6,615 nucleotides of DNA from Halieaceae bacterium (lineage in GTDB: Bacteria > Pseudomonadota > Gammaproteobacteria > Pseudomonadales > Halieaceae). The stretch lies in NCBI GenBank assembly GCA_003520285.1, contig DOVB01000285.1:1-6615 (forward strand), written 5' to 3'. The notes below the pieces were generated by a model, which saw only the letters and a list, made by a program, of their open reading frames with translations, was not told the origin of the DNA and did not search any database. Each line of letters opens with the position of its first letter. The first letter of the stretch is position 1. Below, piece by piece: positions 1 through 5,055 of the stretch. Both the position numbers and the translations under genes were made by a program.

Positions 1-476
1 CCCGAGATTGGGATATCGTAAGCATCAAGCAACCGCATGATGCCTTGCGGGGTAGCGCAGCCATACGCACTTTCTCCCATGGCCATCCGACCAAAGCCCA
101 AGCAGGTGACACCATCGACATCTTTCTCGAGGGCAATGCGATCAAAACAGGCTCGTTCGTCGATCTGAGATGGAGTTGGGTGTTGGAGTAAGATGCCGTG
201 CACTTCTGGATTATGATTCAGGGTGTCAATTTGATCCAAGAGCTGCTCGGTCGTGGTCTCGGCACCAAGCTCAATCGCCAGTGACTCCATGCCGATTCTG
301 CGACAAGCGTTCCCTTTCATTTTAACATAGGTCGCAGATGCCGGATCAGTGCCAACCAAAATCGTTGCGAGTATTGGTGTTTTGCCGGTTCGCTGTTTGA
401 TGAGAGCGACCCGCTGACTTAGTTCGTTCTCAGTCTTCGCGGCAATGGCTTTGCCGTCTAATACAATCGCAGCCAT
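1..476 (-). CDS. folD: FolD, methylene-THF dehydrogenase/cyclohydrolase (3' end cut by window)
   Basis: FolD interconverts 5,10-methylene-, 5,10-methenyl- and 10-formyl-tetrahydrofolate in the cytosol, using NADP, and supplies one-carbon units for purine and formyl-Met synthesis. 158 codons are present; the NADP-binding C-terminal part lies outside the window. The catalytic residues fall at the same numbers as in the E. coli enzyme: Tyr50 and Lys54 (YVKMK), Gln98 (GILLQHPTP) and Asp121 (KDVDGVT). The start is the ATG at 476-474, with an AGGAG Shine-Dalgarno at 487-483. The sequence departs from the common form in several places: LQHPTP instead of VQLPLP, DVDGVT instead of DVDGFH, and GCATP where PCTP is usual. 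This suggests a divergent FolD branch. The gene is divergent from the tRNA cluster. The family call is firm; the subgroup remark is inference. Confidence 0.95.
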   Translation of the reverse strand, partial: MAAIVLDGKAIAAKTENELSQRVALIKQRTGKTPILATILVGTDPASATYVKMKGNACRRIGMESLAIELGAETTTEQLLDQIDTLNHNPEVHGILLQHPTPSQIDERACFDRIALEKDVDGVTCLGFGRMAMGESAYGCATPQGIMRLLDAYDIPIS

Positions 477-543
477 GCTGTACTCCTACAAAAAGGGCTA
501 TTGTCGCATGAGCCGAAACGAAGGTAAAAGTCTAATCAAAGCG

Positions 544-572
544 TTGACGGCTTAGTGTTCAGTGCGTATTAT
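544..572 (+). promoter_or_regulatory. Sigma-70 promoter of the tRNA-Pro/tRNA-His unit
   Basis: A -35 box TTGACG (544-549) and a -10 box TATTAT (567-572) are separated by exactly 17 bp. A GC-rich stretch (TCGCGACC) follows the -10 box, as in stringently controlled stable-RNA promoters. Transcription would start near 579, giving a leader of about 38 nt before tRNA-Pro. The control by ppGpp is inferred from the discriminator only. Confidence 0.75.
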
Positions 573-616
573 TCGCGACCTGAAATGCCGAAGGTCAGCT
601 TGCTGCTTTCAGCCGT

Positions 617-693
617 CGGGGTATAGCGCAGTCTGGTAGCGCGCCTGCTTTGGGAGCAGGATGTCGGGAGTTCGAATCTCTCTACCCCGACCA
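617..693 (+). tRNA. tRNA-Pro(TGG)
   Basis: This 77-nt gene folds into a full cloverleaf. The acceptor stem is CGGGGTA/TACCCCG, which starts with the C1-G72 pair typical of bacterial tRNA-Pro. The anticodon stem CCTGC/GCAGG holds loop TTTGGGA (anticodon TGG), and the T-loop is TTCGAAT. CCA is encoded (691-693). Only 25 bp separate it from tRNA-His, so the two are probably co-transcribed. Confidence 0.97.
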
Positions 694-718
694 CTTTTCC
701 ACAGCATTTGGTTTCGAT

Positions 719-795
719 GGTGGCCGTAGCTCATCAGGCAGAGCGCCGGATTGTGACTCCGGAGGTGGTGGGTTCAAGACCCATCGGCCACCCCA
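719..795 (+). tRNA. tRNA-His(GTG)
   Basis: The gene includes the extra G(-1) at 719, opposite discriminator C at 792, which is the identity element of bacterial tRNA-His. The acceptor stem is GTGGCCG/CGGCCAC, the anticodon stem CCGGA/TCCGG and the anticodon loop TTGTGAC (GTG). CCA is encoded at 793-795. The T-loop reads TTCAAGA rather than the usual TTCGAAT, a small deviation (A instead of pyrimidine at position 60). Confidence 0.97.
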
Positions 796-906
796 TTCTT
801 TTGTTCCGATCACACACGCCAGCAAACCCCTCGAAGTCGGCTTCCGCGAATGTGGATAATCCTTGTACTCACGATATGTCCAGTTGCCTTTGACTGGTCA
901 GAAAGG

Positions 907-935
907 TTTTGTAAGCTTTAGAAACCGAGTATACT
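907..935 (+). promoter_or_regulatory. Probable separate promoter for tRNA-Arg
   Basis: In the 173-bp spacer between tRNA-His and tRNA-Arg there is a good -10 box, TATACT (930-935), followed directly by a GC-only discriminator (GCGCGCCCC). The best-placed -35 hexamer is the weak TTTTGT at 907-912 (17-bp spacing). A TTGACT at 890-895 is too far away to be its -35. The -10 and discriminator are convincing; the -35 is not. Confidence 0.5.
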
Positions 936-944
936 GCGCGCCCC

Positions 945-961
945 GCAGTGCATGGCACTGC
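945..961 (+). other. Hairpin in the leader of tRNA-Arg
   Basis: GCAGTGC (945-951) and GCACTGC (955-961) form a perfect 7-bp stem with an ATG loop, 7 nt before the mature 5' end of tRNA-Arg. If transcription starts at the promoter just upstream, the hairpin would occupy almost the whole leader of the precursor. A role in processing is possible but is inference. Confidence 0.5.
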
Positions 962-968
962 ATATTTC

Positions 969-1045
<77 letters not shown>

Positions 1046-1410
1046 CTGCTATTTGGTACGCCTGAACCTGACTGGTTCAACCGTCAGAACAATGTCGATC
1101 GCGAATATCTGGCCGGCCATTTTGATATCCGGACGATTGCGCCCCAGAGCGCGCCGCTGCCGATCACCGGGCTCTACGCAATGTCGATCGCGAATATGTG
1201 GTCGGCCATTTGGATATCCGGACGATTGGGCCCCAGAGCGCGCTGCCGCCGATCACCGAGACCGGCCATCGCTCACACTTCATTCATCCGTCCATCATCG
1301 AAGACGCTGGCGGTTATGTGCTGGCCTGGATTAAGCGCGAGGCGTACGCGCCTCACTGGCTGAAGATCCAGACCCTGTTCGAGCAACCCTCATTATTCGA
1401 AGAGTTATAA
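1046..1410 (+). pseudogene. Decayed C-terminal gene fragment behind tRNA-Arg, unidentified
   Basis: The stretch between tRNA-Arg and fic has no intact gene, but the reading frame ending in the TAA at 1408-1410 looks like a real protein end. It runs from about VDREYVVGHLDIRTIGPQ, through TETGHRSHF and DAGGYVLAWIKREA, to a C-terminus ending SLFEEL. Upstream, the same protein segment (VDREYLAGHFDIRTIAPQ) appears again in a different frame, because an 89-bp tandem duplication shifts the reading frame. There is no credible start or Shine-Dalgarno site: the upstream frame runs straight out of the tRNA gene. I do not recognise the family. The fragment is probably the tail of a mobile-element gene, brought in by integration at the tRNA and then decayed. 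It converges on fic, with 41 bp between them in which no terminator is obvious. Confidence 0.55.
1090..1258 (+). repeat. 89-bp tandem duplication, two diverged copies
   Basis: Positions 1090-1169 and 1179-1258 match at 74 of 80 bases, offset by 89 bp. Both copies start CAATGTCGATCGCGAATAT. Because 89 is not a multiple of three, the duplication puts the two copies of the encoded peptide in different frames. All six base differences change the amino acid, which fits drift without selection for the protein. Confidence 0.9.
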
Positions 1411-1451
1411 GAGCCGCGCTGACTTGGCACGGTCGCTCAAATGCGTGGTCG

Positions 1452-2687
1452 TTATTTGTCTGGAAATAGCCCTGGCATCCACCTTGGTGCGAGTGCGGCT
1501 GGAAATGCCAGCCTGAGCGGCGCACGGACACCTTCCGAGACGAGCACGCCGCGATCCAGCAGAGCCGATGTAATGCGGCGCGCCTGACGATCGGTTGTCC
1601 CAAGTATCTCGGCAGCGTCACCGCGTGGAAGCTGGCCGCGATATAGAACGGCTTGCAAAATTGTATCCGACCTCGGAGGAAGGCGATCACCGCGCATCTC
1701 TTCTTCCGTCCAGATGAGAATCCGGTCTCTCAGGCGATCAGGCTGGATAAGCTCTTCCATGAAGGCGACCTGATCGAGACAGACTTCCAAAAAGAAGCGC
1801 GCAAAATTCGCTAGCGCGGCTTCGCTTAGATTTCCCCTGCCATCCAGATCACCTTGGCGAGGACTGTCAGTGCTGGCAAGTTGAGCCTTATAGTCCGCTT
1901 CGCGCCGTGCCAGGCCGCGCGCAATCGACCACAACCCGCCAGTATCGAGAGCCTCGCGAAGCAGGCTGTAGGACATCAGCCGCGCAACCCGTCCATTGCC
2001 ATCAAGAAACGGGTGTATCCACAAAAGGCGATGATGCCCGCATGCCGCTGCGAGGATCGCATCGACCCTACCCAGGCGAGGGTTCGCATAAACCTGCTCA
2101 AAGTGGGCAAGAAAGCGTGGCAGCGCTCCCGGACTGATCGCTATGTGCCTGCCCACTTGGACATCGCGGTGGCGCAAGGCTCCGGGAACGACGCGAAGAC
2201 GTTCCCCTGTGTCAGGATTTTTAACCCATAACAGATCTTCCGGAAGCAATTCGCAAAAGCGTCGATGCACTTCCAAAAGCCCATCTCTTGTTGCTGCCCG
2301 GCCATCGAAATGGCCGTCATCAATCCACTTTTGGACTGTGATATGCGCACGCGCCTCATATTGCAGATCGCGTTTTTTGGGGTCCTGGCTGTAATCGTCG
2401 TTCATTGCCCGCTCGATATCGATCGGGTGCGTATCGTGCCCTTCAATCAGATTGCTGTAATAGCAATTCATGGCGCGGATGAGACCGGCAAGCGCTAAGC
2501 GTATACCGTCCGGCAGGCTGCGTTTCAGCCCGGCTGATCGCGCAGCCAGATCGACAGCCAAATCCGCCAGCTCACCACGCTTTGGATGAGACTCACCGAT
2601 GAGGAGCGGCTCCATCGAGGCAGGCGTCTCACCCCGATCCTTTGCCGCTTTCATGTCCGCTTCTATGTCCGCTTTTGAATCACTCAT
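1452..2687 (-). CDS. Fic-domain protein, probable AMP-transferase (self-inhibited type)
   Basis: Fic enzymes usually transfer AMP from ATP to a hydroxyl of a target protein; some reverse the reaction. With the start used here (411 aa), the N-terminal helical part carries SNLIEG (78-83), matching the inhibitory [S/T]xxxE[G/N] motif whose Glu blocks the ATP site. The protein would thus be its own antitoxin (class II). A flap-like stretch RHRDVQVG (172-179) precedes the intact catalytic motif HPFLDGNGRVAR (225-236). A winged-helix-like C-terminus (about 342-388) suggests DNA binding or autoregulation. The start is uncertain. ATG at 2687 has no Shine-Dalgarno, but an extended -10-like TGATATACA lies just upstream, so the mRNA could be leaderless. 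An in-frame ATG at 2768 would add 27 AT-rich, Lys-rich codons; its AGG sits only 2 nt before the ATG. The gene has no partner and is flanked by gene remnants. The target is unknown. Confidence 0.9.
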   Translation of the reverse strand: MSDSKADIEADMKAAKDRGETPASMEPLLIGESHPKRGELADLAVDLAARSAGLKRSLPDGIRLALAGLIRAMNCYYSNLIEGHDTHPIDIERAMNDDYSQDPKKRDLQYEARAHITVQKWIDDGHFDGRAATRDGLLEVHRRFCELLPEDLLWVKNPDTGERLRVVPGALRHRDVQVGRHIAISPGALPRFLAHFEQVYANPRLGRVDAILAAACGHHRLLWIHPFLDGNGRVARLMSYSLLREALDTGGLWSIARGLARREADYKAQLASTDSPRQGDLDGRGNLSEAALANFARFFLEVCLDQVAFMEELIQPDRLRDRILIWTEEEMRGDRLPPRSDTILQAVLYRGQLPRGDAAEILGTTDRQARRITSALLDRGVLVSEGVRAPLRLAFPAALAPRWMPGLFPDK

Positions 2688-2768
2688 ATTTCTATGTATA
2701 TCAGATAATTGATAAGCATGCCATTCGAATTTTAAGAGCTTATATGTCCGCTTTTTAATCCGCTTCAT
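2660..2768 (-). repeat. Duplicated start region of fic
   Basis: Read on the minus strand, the 30 nt from 2768 to 2739 and the 28 nt from 2687 to 2660 are near copies. Both begin with ATG, and both contain AAAAGCGGACATA. Outside a 2-nt indel near the ATG, 20 of 22 bases agree. A third short copy of AAGCGGACAT lies at 2662-2653. The copies are read in different frames, so this is a DNA duplication rather than a protein repeat. It makes the true fic start ambiguous. Confidence 0.65.
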
Positions 2769-2773
2769 TACCT

Positions 2774-2890
2774 CTATGGGATGGCCTCGTGCAACTGCTT
2801 CAGATCGCGCTCGATATCGTATGGCAGCGCCAAATTGCCTTTAACATCCGCTTGTGCTTCACTGCAGACGTCATCAAACGAGATAATATT
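2774..2890 (-). pseudogene. Possible 3' remnant of a gene upstream of fic
   Basis: On the minus strand an open frame ends at TAG 2776-2774, five bases before the in-frame ATG of fic at 2768. Its last 38 codons read like a protein end: they start NIISFDDVCSEAQADVKG and finish PYDIERDLKQLHEAIP, which looks like an amphipathic helix. Further upstream the frame is simply the antisense of the DUF2306-like gene. If real, it is the tail of the former first gene of a two-gene unit with fic, cut at the right border of the insert. I do not recognise the family, and it could be chance. Confidence 0.28.
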
Positions 2891-3382
2891 ATGCCTCCAA
2901 TGACCCTGCTTGGCTGGTTCCACACCATCTTCGGTGTGGTGGCTATTGGCGCTGCTGTTTACAGTCTGTGGTGCTACAAAGTGATCTCATCAACGACCTT
3001 CTCGGGTAAGCTGTATTTGCTGGTAACGGTATTTGTTGCGGGCTCCGCACTGGCAATTTATAACCAGGGTGGATTCGGGATAGCCCACGTACTTGCAGTG
3101 CTCACACTACTTGCGGTTGCATTCGGTTATTTGGTCGAACGTACTCGCTTATTTAGAGGCTGGTCTGATTACCTGCAGGCACTGGGCTACAGCGCGACGC
3201 TACTCTTTCACATGATTCCCGCTATTACCGATTTTTTGCGCCGATTACCGGTAGGGGATCCATTTGTGGATTCATTCACCGACCCCCTGTTACAAGGGTT
3301 CCACGTCGCCTTTTTGGTATTGTTCATTATCGGGTACGGCGCGCAGGTTGTTTGGTTGCGCAAGCGCGACGTACTGGCATAA
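2891..3382 (+). CDS. Small multi-pass membrane protein, DUF2306-like
   Basis: This is a 163-aa protein with five hydrophobic segments at about 8-27, 40-58, 62-82, 94-116 and 132-155, so it is an inner-membrane protein. The pattern GWFHTIFGVVAI, then GKLYLL, then NQGGFGIAHVLAVLTL resembles DUF2306 proteins, whose function is unknown. His11, His66 and His107 lie in or beside membrane segments, as polar residues often do in that family. No signal peptide or soluble domain is seen. The start chosen is ATG 2891, preceded by GAGA at 2880-2883 (7-nt spacing). A GTG at 2789 would add 34 residues that do not look membrane-like and that overlap a possible minus-strand remnant. ATG 2900 is another option. 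The gene heads a run of four plus-strand genes. The family assignment is from memory of the motif pattern. Confidence 0.75.
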   Translation: MPPMTLLGWFHTIFGVVAIGAAVYSLWCYKVISSTTFSGKLYLLVTVFVAGSALAIYNQGGFGIAHVLAVLTLLAVAFGYLVERTRLFRGWSDYLQALGYSATLLFHMIPAITDFLRRLPVGDPFVDSFTDPLLQGFHVAFLVLFIIGYGAQVVWLRKRDVLA

Positions 3383-3393
3383 CGGCGCGCGTT

Positions 3394-3424
3394 TGTAGGA
3401 GCGGTTGTAAGGGCACGCAGTGCC
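3394..3424 (+). repeat. REP-like head sequence plus small hairpin
   Basis: TGTAGGAGCGG (3394-3404) equals the start of a common Pseudomonas-type REP element, but the usual palindrome does not follow. Instead there is a short hairpin, GGCAC/GTGCC with a GCA loop (3412-3424). It could be a degenerate REP or just a hairpin in the 88-bp gap before the SDR gene. No T-tract follows, so it is not a standard terminator. Confidence 0.3.
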
Positions 3425-3470
3425 TATTGAAAATTTGCCAATCGTAAAATAAGACCCACAAGGAGTGAGT

Positions 3471-4280
3471 ATGTCAGGAATTATGAGACGCAGTGTTACG
3501 ACTCTTTTCGTGTGTTTTGTCGCTATCGGATTCAGGGCAGTTGCGCTAGCAGAAACAGCATCGCCGGTGGCGGTAATCACGGGCAGTAGTTTTGGTTTAG
3601 GCAACGAGCTCGCGCGAATGGCGGCAGAAAAGGGATGGCGGTTAGCGCTCATAGATAACCAGGCAGCCCCATCGGCGATATTGGCGCAATCGATCAAAGA
3701 GAACGGCGGCGAAGCCATGGTGTTGGTGGCTGATTTATCGAAGAGCGAGGAGCGCAAGGGTTTAATCCAGCGGGTTGTGTCGACCTACGGACGTATTGAT
3801 TACCTTTTCAATAATGCGGGTTATGCGTATCTTGCGACGATTGAACAAATGGAGCTCAAGCCGGCGCATCGATTGTTTGAAGTGAATTACTGGGCCTATG
3901 TTGACTTAGCCCAGCAGGCGATCGCGCCCATGCGACAGCAGGGTGGTGGGGTGATTGTGAACGTCTCTAGTATTCTCGCAACGGTGCCAGCTGGACCGGG
4001 TTATGGTCATTACAGTGCCACAAAGCATGCCTTACATGGCGTATTCCAGAGTATGATGCAAGAAGTTGCTGCCGATGGCATCAAGGTGTTTTTAGCGGCG
4101 CCTGGCGGCATGAAGACGAAAATCGGGCAGCATGCGCTGGGCCCATTGGCTCAGCCGGGTGCCTCCTTGCCTGATCATTGGGAGGATCCCAGTGTGGTTG
4201 CCACCGATATTTTTGCTGCGATTGATGGCGACTCGGGCATTATTTTACCCGGCTACGTGGGGCGTCAACAAAGCCCTTAA
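3471..4280 (+). CDS. Short-chain dehydrogenase/reductase with N-terminal signal sequence
   Basis: This is a 269-aa classical SDR with an NAD(P)-binding Rossmann fold. TGSSFGLG (37-44) is the cofactor glycine motif. Asp62 at the end of strand 2 favours NAD over NADP. Further motifs are NNAG (114-117), catalytic Asn139, Ser166/167 in NVSS, and YSATK with Tyr181 and Lys185. The substrate cannot be told. It is odd that the fold is preceded by about 27 residues that look like a signal peptide: MRR, a hydrophobic run LFVCFVAIGF, and a possible cleavage site AVALA|ET. SDRs normally act in the cytosol, so this one may be exported or membrane-anchored. The start is ATG 3471, with AAGGAG at 3460-3465 (5-nt spacing). 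ATG 3483 would still keep the hydrophobic segment. The gene is followed 67 bp downstream by a GST gene. Confidence 0.9.
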   Translation: MSGIMRRSVTTLFVCFVAIGFRAVALAETASPVAVITGSSFGLGNELARMAAEKGWRLALIDNQAAPSAILAQSIKENGGEAMVLVADLSKSEERKGLIQRVVSTYGRIDYLFNNAGYAYLATIEQMELKPAHRLFEVNYWAYVDLAQQAIAPMRQQGGGVIVNVSSILATVPAGPGYGHYSATKHALHGVFQSMMQEVAADGIKVFLAAPGGMKTKIGQHALGPLAQPGASLPDHWEDPSVVATDIFAAIDGDSGIILPGYVGRQQSP

Positions 4281-4347
4281 GCGGTGCGAAGAGCCCGGAA
4301 AATGTGGTAATACAGCCCGCAGTGGCGTGACAAGGAGTCTTACAGCT

Positions 4348-4983
4348 ATGATTACGGTCCATCATTTGAACAACAGCCGCTCACAGCGCATTCTGTGGCT
4401 GCTAGAAGAGCTCGAGCTGGATTATCAGATCAAATACTATCAACGGGATGCTGAAACCAATCTCGCGCCCCCAGAGCTAGAAGAGGTGCACCCCCTGGGA
4501 AAATCCCCGATGATCACTGATCAGGACACGGTGATCATTGAGTCAGGTGCTATTATTGACTACCTTATTCGACACTACGGCAAGGGTCGCTTGTCACCCG
4601 CACCGAGTACACCGGAGCATGAAGCCTATTTGCAGTGGTTACATTACGCGGAAGGGAGTGTCATGCTTCCGCTGATGCTGCGCATGTATACCTCACGCTT
4701 AGGTGACGGTGGAGACGCCCTGCAACCTCGTATTCAAAGTGAGCTGGAGCGGCATCTTGGGTATCTAGATCGCGCTCTGGCCGGTCGCGAGTGGCTGGTC
4801 GGCGACACGCTATCTGGTGCTGACATACAGATGTCGTTTGTGGCGGAAATCGCGCCACTGCTGAGTGGTGGCTTGAGTCTTGGTCATATAGACGTCTTCA
4901 GGCAGCGCTTTCAAGCACGGCCGGCCTATCAAGCAGCATTAGCGCGTGGTGGGCGCTATGACTTTGGTCCGACTGGATCTTAA
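4348..4983 (+). CDS. Glutathione S-transferase, Gtt1-like
   Basis: This is a 211-aa cytosolic GST of normal length. The N-terminal thioredoxin-like domain (1-78) begins MITVHHLNNSRSQRILWLLE, a pattern typical of Gtt1-like GSTs, with Ser10/Ser12 near the usual active-site position. The cis-proline is Pro54 in GKSPM, and Glu65-Ser66 in IIESGAI form the glutathione gamma-glutamyl contact. The helical C-terminal domain contains SGADIQMSF, the conserved N-capping/Asp motif of the GST core. The enzyme probably conjugates or reduces electrophiles with glutathione; the substrate is unknown. The start is ATG 4348, with AAGGAG at 4332-4337 (10-nt spacing). An upstream in-frame extension overlaps the SDR gene and adds nothing GST-like. 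It lies between the SDR gene and a secreted phospholipase-like gene on the same strand. Confidence 0.93.
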   Translation: MITVHHLNNSRSQRILWLLEELELDYQIKYYQRDAETNLAPPELEEVHPLGKSPMITDQDTVIIESGAIIDYLIRHYGKGRLSPAPSTPEHEAYLQWLHYAEGSVMLPLMLRMYTSRLGDGGDALQPRIQSELERHLGYLDRALAGREWLVGDTLSGADIQMSFVAEIAPLLSGGLSLGHIDVFRQRFQARPAYQAALARGGRYDFGPTGS

Positions 4984-5055
4984 GAGTCATGATCCTTGGC
5001 GCTATGAGAGAGCCTCTGGTAGCCTCAATCTGATGTGATATTAGGAGAAGAGAGT

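Noticed and set aside
650..893. Two plus-strand open frames of 69 and 61 codons
   Set aside because: Both run through tRNA-Pro and/or tRNA-His and have no Shine-Dalgarno or protein-like character.
1854..2498. Several plus-strand open frames of 70-125 codons
   Set aside because: They are shadows opposite the Fic gene, whose motifs show the minus strand is coding.
2724..2730. TTCGAAT, as in the tRNA-Arg T-loop, considered as the right-hand att site of the insert
   Set aside because: Only 7 bases match and the core is a near-palindrome expected by chance; flanking bases differ from the tRNA 3' end.
2858..2887. TTCACT and GATAAT (18-bp spacing) before the DUF2306-like gene as a promoter
   Set aside because: The implied transcript start falls just after the chosen ATG; possible only if translation starts at ATG 2900, so not supported.
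3427..3450. TTGAAA and TAAAAT before the SDR gene as a promoter
   Set aside because: The spacing is only 12 bp, too short for a sigma-70 promoter.
3290..3757. Minus-strand frame of 155 codons
   Set aside because: It overlaps two well-supported plus-strand genes and shows no recognisable domain or ribosome site.
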